DNA from: Desulforamulus ruminis DSM 2154
GTDB taxonomy: Bacteria; Bacillota; Desulfotomaculia; Desulfotomaculales; Desulfotomaculaceae
Length of the DNA stretch: 64,000 nt
Assembly (NCBI RefSeq): GCF_000215085.1
Contig: NC_015589.1
Span: 2,492,120-2,556,119, forward strand
Direction of reading: 5' to 3'
The notes beneath the pieces are model-generated. The model saw nothing but the letters and a program-made list of their open reading frames with translations, made no database searches and was not told the origin of the DNA. Numbering within the stretch: position 1 is the first letter of the stretch; every line of letters begins with the position of its first letter. This document shows positions 43,722 to 52,586 of the stretch, in pieces. A program made the position numbers and the translations under genes.

Positions 43722-44780
43722 GTGAGAATTCTAGGTATTTTAGTAGCTCTAGGAATTCTTATATCTTCGCTTTCATGGGCCATTGACAATATTTTAGGGG
43801 TAATCGGTTTAGCCTTGGCAGCCTGGGGAGTTTATGAATGGAATAAGAATAAAAAATTAGGCACCGTTAGCAAGGTGCCTGGTGTAATTGTTGCAGCAGG
43901 CCTCTGTCTAAGCCTAGGGTGGTTTGGTTTTGCTAACGATGGTAACAGTATAACATCAGTAGTTACATCAAAACAGCAAAAGGATAGCTCTAGCCAAGTA
44001 CAACTGGCCAGTATTACTGGAACTAATCAACAAGACACAACGCCCGTAGGCCAGAAAGTAAAATCACCAATTTCATTGCTGGCAGGGGCAGTAACTAGGG
44101 TAGTAGATGGTGACACAATTCACGTTAACATAGACGGTAAAGAAGAAACAGTCCGGTTAATTGGTATCGACACTCCAGAAACCCACCATCCGAATAAACC
44201 GGTGCAACCGTATCGACCGGAAGCAGAACAATTTACCCGCTCTCAACTTGATGGTAAGCAGGTTTGGCTTGAAAAAGACGTTCAGGAACGGAATGCTGAT
44301 GGACAACTTTTAGCTTATGTTTGGACAAGTCAACCAAACGAGATTAACGATAAAGAAATCCGGGAGAAGATGTTCAATGCCAAGCTGGCCCTGGAGGGCT
44401 ATGCTCAAGAATTAACGGCTTCGCCGGATGTCAAATATTCCGATTCTTTTTCAGTATATATTCGTGAGGCAAAGGAAGGAAATAAGGGGCTTTGGGGGTT
44501 AGCATCGAACCCATCCCCCGAACAACCCGCAAACAACGATTCAGCCACTAAAAGGGTTACTCAACCGGCACCAACACCAGCTCCTACTCCGACCGTTAAA
44601 ACCACTACGCCAGAATCGGTTGTTAATAAACAAGAGGTTACCGTATATATCACAGATACAGGCTCAAAATATCACTCTGCCGGATGTCAATATCTGAGGA
44701 CCAGTCAGATACCAATAAGCCTTTCTAACGCTAAATCATCAGGCTATACACCTTGTAGCAGATGTGCACCGCCAATGTAG
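43722..44780 (+). CDS. Membrane-anchored thermonuclease (SNase domain) with C-terminal Cys motif
   Basis: A 352-residue protein from GTG 43722. Two N-terminal membrane helices (LGILVALGILISSLSWAI, VPGVIVAAGLCLSLGWFGF), a Ser/Gln linker, and an SNase domain (~125-270): RVVDGDTIHV, VRLIGIDTPETHHP, YRPEAEQFTRSQLDGKQVWLEKD (Glu site), ERNADGQLLAYVW (Arg site) and EAKEGNKGLWG. A Pro/Thr linker leads to SKYHSAGCQYLRTS and YTPCSRCAPP, the small Cys-rich domain common at the end of secreted SNases. It would degrade nucleic acid outside the membrane. Confidence 0.88.
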   Translation: MRILGILVALGILISSLSWAIDNILGVIGLALAAWGVYEWNKNKKLGTVSKVPGVIVAAGLCLSLGWFGFANDGNSITSVVTSKQQKDSSSQVQLASITGTNQQDTTPVGQKVKSPISLLAGAVTRVVDGDTIHVNIDGKEETVRLIGIDTPETHHPNKPVQPYRPEAEQFTRSQLDGKQVWLEKDVQERNADGQLLAYVWTSQPNEINDKEIREKMFNAKLALEGYAQELTASPDVKYSDSFSVYIREAKEGNKGLWGLASNPSPEQPANNDSATKRVTQPAPTPAPTPTVKTTTPESVVNKQEVTVYITDTGSKYHSAGCQYLRTSQIPISLSNAKSSGYTPCSRCAPPM

Positions 44781-44811
44781 ATTATTAATCTTTATTAAGG
44801 AGACATATTGA

Positions 44812-44922
44812 TTGAAGGTTATCCAAGAACTACTCGGGCACACCAAGATGAGCACCACCGCTGATGTCTATACCCATGTAACTGTAACTGAAAGGCTAAA
44901 AAGGCACGCCGTAAAAAACTAG
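44812..44922 (+). pseudogene. Tyrosine recombinase (integrase) C-terminal remnant
   Basis: 36 codons encode KVIQELLGHTKMSTTADVYT, the LGH...TxxYTH end of a phage-type integrase with the nucleophile Tyr, followed by a basic tail. The rest of the catalytic domain is missing. AAGGAG lies before the TTG at 44812, perhaps by chance. It lies 98 bp from the 3' end of tRNA-Val, the usual place for an integrase at an attachment site. Confidence 0.8.
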
Positions 44923-44967
44923 ATGACGTTATGGAAACCATCGAAGTGGGTCCGGCATCAAATGGGC

Positions 44968-45012
44968 ACCAAAAAACCCTCCGAAGGATTAAGTAAATCC
45001 TCGGAGGGCTTG
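44968..45012 (-). terminator. Terminator of tRNA-Val
   Basis: CCCTCCGAAGGATT and AATCCTCGGAGGG pair around AAGTA, with TTTTTT on the minus strand. It lies eight bases beyond the tRNA 3' end. Confidence 0.85.
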
Positions 45013-45019
45013 ATTTTAC

Positions 45020-45094
45020 TGGTGGGCGAGAGAAGAATTGAACTTCCGACCTTCTGCGTGTCAAGCAGACGTTCTCCCACTGAACTACCCGCCC
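45020..45094 (-). tRNA. tRNA-Val (anticodon GAC), CCA encoded
   Basis: The minus strand reads GGGCGGG (acceptor), GTTC/GAAC (D stem), TCTGC-TTGACAC-GCAGA (anticodon arm with GAC), GGAAG-TTCAATT-CTTCT (T arm), CTCGCCC and ACCA. All four arms pair. It has its own promoter and terminator. Confidence 0.95.
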
Positions 45095-45107
45095 ATGCGC
45101 ATTATTC

Positions 45108-45136
45108 ATTATGAAGGATGTGGTAAGAAAAGTCAA
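45108..45136 (-). promoter_or_regulatory. Sigma-A promoter of tRNA-Val
   Basis: -35 TTGACT (45136-45131), 17-nt spacer, -10 CATAAT (45113-45108); the tRNA begins 13 bases downstream. Confidence 0.8.
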
Positions 45137-45224
45137 GGGGTGACAGGGCTTTGCAGGGATAATCCGTCAAAGAAAATCAGAGGCCTGTGTATTCTAAAGA
45201 GCCTCTTAATTAAAACTTTTTGCT

Positions 45225-45437
45225 TTAAACAGGGATTTTCTCTCCAGAAGATTCCCTTTCTTTTAAAACGCCTTCTACAGAGTTTACAAATCCATGAATA
45301 CTTCCTCTTAAGTCCGCTAGAATTTCCGGTGTAAAACCATAATTCTCCAGCAATAAACGCATTATATCGACGGATAAACCTACCTTGGGAAGGCTAATGG
45401 TTCTTCCGTCTGCTAGCCGGTAAAATGAATCTGCCAT
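45225..45437 (-). CDS. Small protein of unknown function
   Basis: A 70-residue protein (SFYRLADGRTISLPKVGLSV, LLLENYGFTPEILADLRGSI). AAAGGAGGATATCC precedes the ATG. Composition is normal for the genome, and no membrane segment or known motif is seen. It stands alone next to tRNA-Val, outside the integrase remnant. Confidence 0.65.
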   Translation of the reverse strand: MADSFYRLADGRTISLPKVGLSVDIMRLLLENYGFTPEILADLRGSIHGFVNSVEGVLKERESSGEKIPV

Positions 45438-45714
45438 GGATATCCTCCTTTGTTAAAAGATTGCTATCTAGTGCCAAATTCATAGCTCACTTAGATTATA
45501 TTAAGAAAAATTAACAATTTGATAATATATTTTTAACACCAAATACATTTATTTACAATCCCTTTTTGAAATTTATTTAATTTTTTTAGTTTTGATCATT
45601 CCCTTATCAGGGACGCACTTTCATTTTTAAGTAGAATTTAATGTTAAATTAAAGGTTGCTTAACGCAAAGATTCTTAATTTATGGTATTTTCTTATAAAG
45701 ACCATTGGAAAGGG

Positions 45715-45807
45715 GTGAGCACCATCAGTCAGAATTTAATCGATGAAATTCTGGAAGAAGTGGGTCTGGAAAAAATCCTGCCCGGCGAAGAAAAACAGGA
45801 AGAATAA
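45715..45807 (+). CDS. Putative 30-aa acidic peptide
   Basis: GTG start at 45715 and TAA at 45805-45807, encoding ISQNLIDEILEEVGLEKILP and an acidic tail. AAAGGGG overlaps the start, so the exact start is uncertain. A good terminator follows within a few bases, arguing that the unit is transcribed. Confidence 0.4.
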   Translation: MSTISQNLIDEILEEVGLEKILPGEEKQEE

Positions 45808-45810
45808 AAG

Positions 45811-45846
45811 CCGAAGGCGTTTTCATTCAATGCCTTCGGCTTTTAC
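45811..45846. terminator. Terminator between the small peptide gene and the carboxypeptidase gene
   Basis: GCCGAAGGC and GCCTTCGGC pair around a 13-nt loop, followed by TTTTA on the plus strand. It may also serve the convergent carboxypeptidase gene. Confidence 0.75.
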
Positions 45847-45868
45847 TATATATTTTTATTAATCTGCT

Positions 45869-47029
45869 TTACTCAAAAATGCGCCGGTACCACGGGAGAC
45901 GTTCAATATCCTGATTGGCAACTAAATCAACAGAAGCAATTTCTTTATCTTTAAGCAGATACGTAACCGTTCCTAATTTTGTTCCCTTGGTAATGGGAGC
46001 CTTTGGCGCGACCGTCTTATGAATTTTCTTTTGCACCAGCTCCAGTTCCCCTGGCGGTAAATAAACTTCCACCTTGTTGGCAGCCACCAGACGAACTTCT
46101 TTCTCTACTCCTTCCTCCACCGGCACTTTATCCACATATTCACTCTTTTCCACCAGCGCTACCGGCTTAATGTCGTTAAAACCATAATCCAGCAATCCGG
46201 TTGCATCATCCCAGCGATTCTGGCTGTTTAGAATAACGGCCACCAGTTGCCGGCCCTCCCGGGTCGCTGAAGCGATCAGGCAGTTCCCCGCCCGGGGGGT
46301 TGTACCGGTTTTTACTCCATTAATGCCTTCAAAATCGGACTCCAATAAACGGTTGGTGCTGTGAAGAATTTTTTCCCGGACAACCTTCTCTTCAGGTTTT
46401 TCATCGGTTGTGCCGTTGTCTTCAGGAGGCAGCCAGGTGATGGTTACTTCTTTGGTCCTCACCAATTCTGCAAAGGTTGGATTCTTTAAAGCATAGCAGG
46501 TTAGGATGGCTAAATCATTGGCCGTTGTATAGTGATTCGGGTGATGATAGCCATTGGTATTGGCAAAGCTGGTATTTTTCATGCCCAGCGCCTTGGCTTT
46601 ATCGTTCATCATCTTAATAAACACTTCATGGCTGCCGCCAATATGCTCTCCAATGGCCACCGTGGAATCATTGGCGGAATACAGTAATGCCGCCTTTAGT
46701 AAATCTTCCAGGTATAAGCGGTCTCCCGTGCGCAGCCCGATATCCTGCCCCATGGAAACAGAGGCAGCCCGTTTTCCCACTGTTACGATATCCTTAAGGT
46801 TGCCGTTTTCAATGGCCAGGATCGCGGTCATGATTTTGGTTAAACTGGCCGGCTCTCTTCTTTTATTGCCTTCTTTTTCAAAATAAATTTGTCCCGTTGT
46901 TACATCCATCAGGCAAACAGCCGAAGCCTTGACCTTTGGTACGCCTTTCTCCGGTTCCCCGGCTGCGGGACAGGCGTAGCTAAGGGTTAAGCAAAATAAA
47001 AAAAATAGGATAAACCGTTTATATTTCAT
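45869..47029 (-). CDS. D-alanyl-D-alanine carboxypeptidase (DacF/PBP5-like)
   Basis: A 386-residue penicillin-binding protein of the S11 family that trims the pentapeptide of peptidoglycan. Signal peptide MKYKRFILFFLFCLTLSYAC; active-site motifs SLTKIM (SxxK), SANDS (SxN) and GVKTGTT (KTG). The C-terminal S11 beta domain (~290-370) precedes a short amphipathic tail (DIERLPWYRRIF) that may anchor it. Length and motifs fit DacF, often a sporulation PBP. GGAGG precedes the ATG. Confidence 0.93.
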   Translation of the reverse strand: MKYKRFILFFLFCLTLSYACPAAGEPEKGVPKVKASAVCLMDVTTGQIYFEKEGNKRREPASLTKIMTAILAIENGNLKDIVTVGKRAASVSMGQDIGLRTGDRLYLEDLLKAALLYSANDSTVAIGEHIGGSHEVFIKMMNDKAKALGMKNTSFANTNGYHHPNHYTTANDLAILTCYALKNPTFAELVRTKEVTITWLPPEDNGTTDEKPEEKVVREKILHSTNRLLESDFEGINGVKTGTTPRAGNCLIASATREGRQLVAVILNSQNRWDDATGLLDYGFNDIKPVALVEKSEYVDKVPVEEGVEKEVRLVAANKVEVYLPPGELELVQKKIHKTVAPKAPITKGTKLGTVTYLLKDKEIASVDLVANQDIERLPWYRRIFE

Positions 47030-47173
47030 TTTGTGCCTCCCTCCGAAAATATTTTCTCTCCTAGTACAAAATCAATAACAGGAAACAATTTGAATCTATG
47101 GATTATTTTTGATGAATTAAACATAATCTCCAATCAAGAAAAATAATAATTAATGAAATTCGGAGGTGAGCCC

Positions 47174-47920
47174 ATGAAATTTTATATTATTAATTACCGG
47201 AAAATTAAAAAACAAATTTTCCTCATCGGCTTAATGCTGGCCTGTGTTATTTTCTTTACCGTTCTGGTGTACCAGCAACAGGACATGGCTACTACAGCCA
47301 AAAAATACGCCATCTATAAAGTAAAAACCGACAAAAAGGTGGCGGCTTTAACGTTCGATATTAGTTGGGGTACGGAGGTCCCCGGACCGGTATTGGATAT
47401 TTTAAAGAAGAATAATATTAAGGCCACCTTTTTTATCTCCGGTCCCTGGGCGGTAAAACATCCGGAGTTTCCCAAACGGATTGTTGCTGAAGGACACGAG
47501 GTGGCCAGCCACGGTGAGGAACATGTAAATTTAAGTGAGTATTCCAAGGAAGAGATAAAAAAGAATATTTCAACCGCACATCAAAAAATCAAGGAAGTAA
47601 CCGGTGTGGAACCCCGGTTGATACGGACGCCCAATGGGGATTGGAATGACCTGGTCCTCACCACGGCGGAAGAACTGAATTACCGGGTAATCCAGTGGAG
47701 CGCCGATTCTCTGGATTGGAAAAAACCCGGGGTAGAAGCCATTACCAGCCGGGTTCTAAAAAAGGTTCAATCGGGTGCCATTATCCTCATGCATGCCAGT
47801 GACACCTGTATCCAAACGCCCGATGCCCTGCCCGGCGTTCTGGAGGGACTGAAAAAACAGGGCTACCAACTGGTCACTGTGTCGGAACTCTTAACCATGG
47901 GTCCCGGTACCATTGATTAG
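47174..47920 (+). CDS. Polysaccharide deacetylase (PdaB-like)
   Basis: About 248 residues from ATG 47174 with CGGAGGTGAG upstream (frame open to 47153). One N-terminal membrane helix (IFLIGLMLACVIFFTVLVY), then a NodB domain: motif 1 AALTFDISWGTEV, motif 2 VASHGEEHVNL (zinc His pair), motif 3 RLIRTPNGDWND, motif 4 SADSLDWKKPG and motif 5 GAIILMHASDT. Resembles the sporulation deacetylase PdaB (spore cortex), with ISWG in motif 1. Confidence 0.88.
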   Translation: MKFYIINYRKIKKQIFLIGLMLACVIFFTVLVYQQQDMATTAKKYAIYKVKTDKKVAALTFDISWGTEVPGPVLDILKKNNIKATFFISGPWAVKHPEFPKRIVAEGHEVASHGEEHVNLSEYSKEEIKKNISTAHQKIKEVTGVEPRLIRTPNGDWNDLVLTTAEELNYRVIQWSADSLDWKKPGVEAITSRVLKKVQSGAIILMHASDTCIQTPDALPGVLEGLKKQGYQLVTVSELLTMGPGTID

Positions 47921-47977
47921 CCTGCTGCCATTCCTCTTTCTTTATTTGGAATAACTAACAATGACAAAGGAACATAA

Positions 47978-48005
47978 TGAATCCCCTGACCGAATCAGGG
48001 GATTT
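47978..48005. terminator. Bidirectional terminator between the deacetylase and EAL genes
   Basis: ATCCCCTGA and TCAGGGGAT pair around CCGAA, followed by TTTTAAAATC. It overlaps the stop codon of the EAL gene. Confidence 0.75.
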
Positions 48006-49227
48006 TAAAATCAATGCATAGGATAAAGCTTTTGTTATGTACATCCTTAAACCAGGTCGACAGGGTTACGGTTAAGTTCCCGGAGGCCTGGGAAATGTAA
48101 GGGTCTGTTTTATAATGGGGAATTCCCAGATTAATCAGCATATAATAAAATTCTTTCAGGGAATGGTTGGCTCCTTTGCTGGTGGGTCTGAAAATTAAAC
48201 GATTTTGTTTCGGTCCTTCATTTTTATTAAATACCGTTTCACTAACCTGAAGACCATGCCTGTCCAAAATGTAAATGCATTCCATCATGGAATGGTTGCT
48301 TACAATTTCTTTTAATGCATCATCAAATCCAAGCATGGGTATACCCGATAGTTCATCTTTAATCATAAGAATGAACTTCTCGCTTTTCTCCCTGCGAATT
48401 TTCTCGTTTTTAATTTTATCTGACAGGTAGGATTTATACTCTGAAGCAATATAGTCAATTTTATTCTGTAGCACATAGGGATTATAATTTTCCGGCTCCG
48501 GTCTGGAGAAATAATAGCCCTGCAGCATATCCACACCGATATCCAGAGAGGCAATGGCCTCTTCTTCTGTTTCCACTCCTTCGGCCACCACTAAGGCGCC
48601 AATTTTTTTGGACAGGTTTACCAGTGATTTTAAAACCTCTTGTTTATAAAAATCTTTATCAATATCACGAATTAATCCCTTATCAATTTTTAAAATATCC
48701 GGCTTGGTCAGAAAAACACGGTCTAAATTAGAACGGCCGGAACCAATATCATCCAAGGCAATTAAAAAACCATGTTCCCTGTAGGTTTCAATAAATTTTT
48801 GTAAGGAACCGGCATCCGTTACCTTGGATTCAATAATTTCTATAACCACGCTTCCGGGATTTAAACCCAACTCCATAACTTGTTGAAGCAAATAACCCGA
48901 ACCCACTACGTCTTCAATTTTAGAAAACTCAACATTTAAGAATAAAAGAAGATCTGACTCCCAGGGATTGCAATAGAGGTTGGAGTGGGTTTGTAAAGCC
49001 TTTTTACGGCATATTCGATCAAACTGATTGATTAAATTTTGTTCCTTGGCCCGCTGAAATAATATATCCGGTGGAATGATCCGATGATCTTGAATTCCCC
49101 GGGTTAAAGCCTCAATTCCAATCACCGTTCTTTTACCCACCGATACGATGGGTTGAAAATAGGTAATAATATTAAATTTTTCTATAATATCCTTTATATC
49201 TATGGTATCATTCTCCGGTAGAAGCAT
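47995..49227 (-). CDS. EAL-domain protein (putative c-di-GMP phosphodiesterase, YkuI-like)
   Basis: A 410-residue cytosolic protein. The EAL domain (~10-250) keeps the key motifs: IGIEALTRG (EAL), FLNVEFSKIED (Asn site), VIEIIES (ExxE), IALDDIGSGRSNLD (DD pair), DILKIDKGLI and VVAEGVETEEEAIA; the catalytic residues appear intact. The C-terminal ~150 residues form a YkuI-C/PAS-like domain after a charged linker. It would hydrolyse c-di-GMP. AAAGGTGAT precedes the ATG. Confidence 0.9.
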   Translation of the reverse strand: MLLPENDTIDIKDIIEKFNIITYFQPIVSVGKRTVIGIEALTRGIQDHRIIPPDILFQRAKEQNLINQFDRICRKKALQTHSNLYCNPWESDLLLFLNVEFSKIEDVVGSGYLLQQVMELGLNPGSVVIEIIESKVTDAGSLQKFIETYREHGFLIALDDIGSGRSNLDRVFLTKPDILKIDKGLIRDIDKDFYKQEVLKSLVNLSKKIGALVVAEGVETEEEAIASLDIGVDMLQGYYFSRPEPENYNPYVLQNKIDYIASEYKSYLSDKIKNEKIRREKSEKFILMIKDELSGIPMLGFDDALKEIVSNHSMMECIYILDRHGLQVSETVFNKNEGPKQNRLIFRPTSKGANHSLKEFYYMLINLGIPHYKTDPYISQASGNLTVTLSTWFKDVHNKSFILCIDFKIP

Positions 49228-49498
49228 TATTAAATCACCTTTATATTATAGTTCATTCAATCTAATGCAAAGGAAAATACTTTATGGTCATTTTAAAGTG
49301 ATATTTCATAAAATATTACCATGAATTAATTTCCAGTTGCAACCATTGCTCAAAAGTTAAATAACTTATTTGTTTTTATTGCATTCTACCTTTACTTTAT
49401 TTGAAAACCATAAATTTACAACTTCTCTTCTTTTCAAAGCCATCGGGTTTTGATATATTAGTTCTGGTGCCACATTTCAATGTCCGGGAGTTCTTAAA

Positions 49499-50197
49499 AT
49501 GGTTAAAAAACGAACAATTTTATATGTTGCCGCCTTGATTGTTATCGGATTCCTGCTTTTTTATCTCTTTGATATTAAATTTGCAACCTATGCTCAAACC
49601 TGGAGTTTTACCGATCCGGAAAATCTGGCGGAATACCTCCGTTCCTTTGGCCCTAAAACCGTGATTATCAGCATTCTGTTGATGATTCTGCAGACCCTTT
49701 TTACCCCCCTTCCTCTTTTTCTGCTGGCGGGAGCAAACGGCTTTATTTTTGGGCTTGGCTACGGCATATTAATTACTCTATCTGGCTCTATTATCGGGGC
49801 CAGCATTGCTTTTTATTTAGCCAGGGGCTTTGGCAGAGGGCTGGTCTACCGTTACCTTAAAGAAGCCTATATGGCCAAAGTGGATAAAATGAGCCGTCAT
49901 GAAGGACCTTGGATGGTGTTTATGGCCCGTTTAATTCCGGTGATTCCCTCCAGTGTCATCAGCTATGTGGCAGGGTTAAGCAAGATGACTTTTCGAGGAT
50001 TTTTTATTGCCACCGCCGTAGGAAAGCTGCCCGAAATTATCATTTACACCCTGCTGGGTCACAGTTTTAGTCAAGCGGAGGGCATGGCCACCAAAGTGAC
50101 CATCCTTCTTATCTTACTTACAATTCTTTTCTGGCCTATCATTACCAAAAAACTAAAAGGCAGTCATGGGGACTGTGACATCCCTACAAAAAAATAA
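49499..50197 (+). CDS. TVP38/TMEM64 family (VTT domain) membrane protein
   Basis: A 232-residue protein with six membrane segments. The VTT/SNARE-associated domain is shown by PLPLFLLAGANGFIFGLGYG, SGSIIGASIAFYLARGFGRG and FMARLIPVIPSSVISYVAGL. Family members are thought to be lipid scramblases or flippases. It converges on the DedA gene of the same superfamily, 23 bp away. Confidence 0.88.
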   Translation: MVKKRTILYVAALIVIGFLLFYLFDIKFATYAQTWSFTDPENLAEYLRSFGPKTVIISILLMILQTLFTPLPLFLLAGANGFIFGLGYGILITLSGSIIGASIAFYLARGFGRGLVYRYLKEAYMAKVDKMSRHEGPWMVFMARLIPVIPSSVISYVAGLSKMTFRGFFIATAVGKLPEIIIYTLLGHSFSQAEGMATKVTILLILLTILFWPIITKKLKGSHGDCDIPTKK

Positions 50198-50220
50198 TCT
50201 TCCGTACAGCATTCCCCCAT

Positions 50221-50838
50221 TTATATTCTTCTCCGGGACCGTATCCGGCCCCAGACATAATAAGCTAGTAGAGCAACTAAAAGAAAGACTACCACTATAT
50301 CCATTCTGTGAAACCAGGGCTTTATCGCCTGCCAGTTTTGTCCCAGAGCAAAGCCGGCATAGACTAGTAAAATACTCCAGGGTAGGGAACCTAAAAAGGT
50401 ATAGAGTACAAATCGTCCAAAATTCATTCGGGCAATGCCCGCCGGCAGTGAAATAAAAGTGCGAACAATGGGCATTAACCGGGTAAAAAATACCGTTGCT
50501 TCCCCGTACCGGACAAACCAATCCTCAGCCAGACGCAGCTTCCGCTCATTCATACCAATATAACGGCCATATCGTAAAAGGAACGGTCTTCCACCTCTTA
50601 ATCCCAAGAAATAGGAAGCGACAGAACCGGCCGTACCACCCACTGTTCCCGCCATAACCGTGCCCCAGAAGTCCAAGCGTCCGGTATGTACCAAATAGCC
50701 TCCGAAGGGCAGGATCACCTCGCTGGGCAACGGAATATTGGCGCTTTCAATGGCCATGCCAAGACCAACCCCCCAGTAACCGAGCATAGAGATGATCACC
50801 GTTACCCGGTGTAAAAAGGGTTCCAAAAAATCCAACAT
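50221..50838 (-). CDS. DedA family membrane protein
   Basis: About 205 residues from ATG 50838 (GGGAGGAAT six bases upstream). Conserved DedA segments are GVGLGMAIESANIPLPSEVI, GGTAGSVASYFLGLRGGR and FFTRLMPIVRTFISLPAGIARMNFGRF. DedA proteins recycle undecaprenyl-phosphate or other lipids across the membrane. The Glu in AIESANIPLPSE and the Arg in TRLMPIVRT are the known functional residues. Confidence 0.92.
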   Translation of the reverse strand: MLDFLEPFLHRVTVIISMLGYWGVGLGMAIESANIPLPSEVILPFGGYLVHTGRLDFWGTVMAGTVGGTAGSVASYFLGLRGGRPFLLRYGRYIGMNERKLRLAEDWFVRYGEATVFFTRLMPIVRTFISLPAGIARMNFGRFVLYTFLGSLPWSILLVYAGFALGQNWQAIKPWFHRMDIVVVFLLVALLAYYVWGRIRSRRRI

Positions 50839-50954
50839 CAACGGATTCCTCCCTTCCTGCCGCTCCACTTATAGTAAAAGTAAATTTGGCTTCCCGGGCC
50901 AGAATTGACGCAGGAAGCCATTGCCGTCTCATTTAAATCTTATACCCGCAAAGC

Positions 50955-50985
50955 ATAAAATATGACCGGAGCCTAAGCTCCGGTC
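50955..50985. terminator. Terminator after ctpA
   Basis: GACCGGAG and CTCCGGTC pair around CCTAAG, followed by TTTCT on plus and ATATTTTAT on minus. Read on the minus strand it ends the S41 peptidase gene. Confidence 0.7.
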
Positions 50986-50988
50986 TTT

Positions 50989-52428
50989 CTACCTTTTGAT
51001 CAGAATTGTATTCTCCTCAACCTGGACCTGAGCGCCCCAAAGGGTTAGTTCCTTAACCGGTAAGTAGGTGACCTCTCCCCTTATCAATGGTGAAGAAGCG
51101 ATTGTATTGTTTAAAGGAAGCAGCCATGTTTTGCCCTGACCGGAAACCTGGATGCTGTTGCTTTCTGTCTGCCATTTCACCTCAAAACCCAGTGCTTCCA
51201 GGGTAAACCGCAGGGGAATGTAAAATTGACCTTTCTCCTCAAACATGGCCCCAGGGAGCAGATATTCTTCCTGGTTAATGGTTACCCTGGGAGCTCCGGC
51301 CGCAAATTTTATTTCTGTGGTTGATGTAGGCGCCAATAATTGCTTGGCGGCATATAGTTGTAATTCCGGGGAGCTTACAACCCGTTCCGGATGCAAACCC
51401 TGGCCGTCAATCCGACGTTCTTTGGGAGTTAAATAATAGGCGGTGGTTAATTTTAAGGCTCCCCCGTTTTCCAGAGGAACAACATCCTGCACCGTTCCCT
51501 TGCCGTAGGTTTGGGTTCCCATCAGCGTGGCCATGCCGTAGTCTTGCAGCGCTCCAGCAAGAATTTCTGAAGCACTGGCTGAATTTTCATTGATCAGGAC
51601 CACCATGGGCAGTTTTTCAATCAGGTTATCCAGTTCGGTGGCAAAAACTTCCTGGTCCCCTTCCCTGTATTCCGTTATAAACACGGTTTTTCCCTTACCC
51701 AATAAATAAGAAGCGGCTTCCAGGGCGGCGTCCACATAACCCCCGCCATTGTTTCTTAAGTCAATGATGAGGGACTGCATGCCCTGCTCTTTCAGTTCCA
51801 ATAAGGAGGCTTGAATTTCCTGGCCGGTCTCCATGCCAAAGCTCTCAATGGCCAGATAGCCAATGTTATGATCCAATAATTTTCCCTGGGCCGTTGGCAG
51901 GTCCACCGTATCCCGGGTTAAGGCCAATTGAAAATCCGGCTGCCCTTCTCTTTCTACCGTGATATGGACCTGGGTGCCTTTTTTGCCCTGCAGAGCTCCA
52001 ACGACCTCATATATGGATAGGCCCTTTGCCTCTTGGCCTTCAATGGCTACAATGACGTCCCCGCTTTGCAGCCCCGCTTTCTGGGCGGGCGTCCCGCTGA
52101 AAACCTTAACCACACGGGGTAATTGATCTTTAATTTCCAGTTCTATGCCGATTCCCTCGAAATCTCCGTTTAATTCATCACTAAACTGTTCCAGTTCACC
52201 GGGTGTAAAATAGACCGTATAGGGGTCGTCCACCACATCCAGCATCCCTTTAATGCTTGCCTGCAGTAAGGCATCCGCATCATGTTCCATTAAATGGTAA
52301 TTTTTAATATAACCAAACACCTCTCCAAGGGTAGATGCCTCGGTAAGGCCCCCATCCTCTGCGTAAGCCGGCGCGGACCAAAACAAAGAAACAAACGTCA
52401 GAATCAACACAAACCTTCTAAACAACAC
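50989..52428 (-). CDS. S41 family C-terminal processing peptidase with copper-amine-oxidase-like domain
   Basis: A 479-residue secreted protease. Signal peptide FVLILTFVSLFWSAPAYAE; PDZ domain (~85-170; GIGIELEIKDQLPRVVKVF, AGLQSGDVIVAIEG); S41 core with GYLAIESFG, SLIIDLRNNGGG, NENSASASEILAGALQDYG (nucleophile Ser) and GTQTYGKGTVQ (Lys). A C-terminal Cu-amine-oxidase-N-like domain (~375-479; IPLRFTLEALGFEVKW) probably binds the cell wall. The start codon is GTG or the next TTG. Confidence 0.92.
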   Translation of the reverse strand: MLFRRFVLILTFVSLFWSAPAYAEDGGLTEASTLGEVFGYIKNYHLMEHDADALLQASIKGMLDVVDDPYTVYFTPGELEQFSDELNGDFEGIGIELEIKDQLPRVVKVFSGTPAQKAGLQSGDVIVAIEGQEAKGLSIYEVVGALQGKKGTQVHITVEREGQPDFQLALTRDTVDLPTAQGKLLDHNIGYLAIESFGMETGQEIQASLLELKEQGMQSLIIDLRNNGGGYVDAALEAASYLLGKGKTVFITEYREGDQEVFATELDNLIEKLPMVVLINENSASASEILAGALQDYGMATLMGTQTYGKGTVQDVVPLENGGALKLTTAYYLTPKERRIDGQGLHPERVVSSPELQLYAAKQLLAPTSTTEIKFAAGAPRVTINQEEYLLPGAMFEEKGQFYIPLRFTLEALGFEVKWQTESNSIQVSGQGKTWLLPLNNTIASSPLIRGEVTYLPVKELTLWGAQVQVEENTILIKR

Positions 52429-52586
52429 ATCACCTCATTCATGATTACCCTACAAAAATAAAACTTCGCGATAGACCCGCAAACTCCTGCCGAAATATTC
52501 CATACTTGAAAATTACTGTTGCATGAAGGTATTTTGCCATAGGCCGGTGAAAATACTAAACATGTTGAATAAGGTAGGTGCTAATT

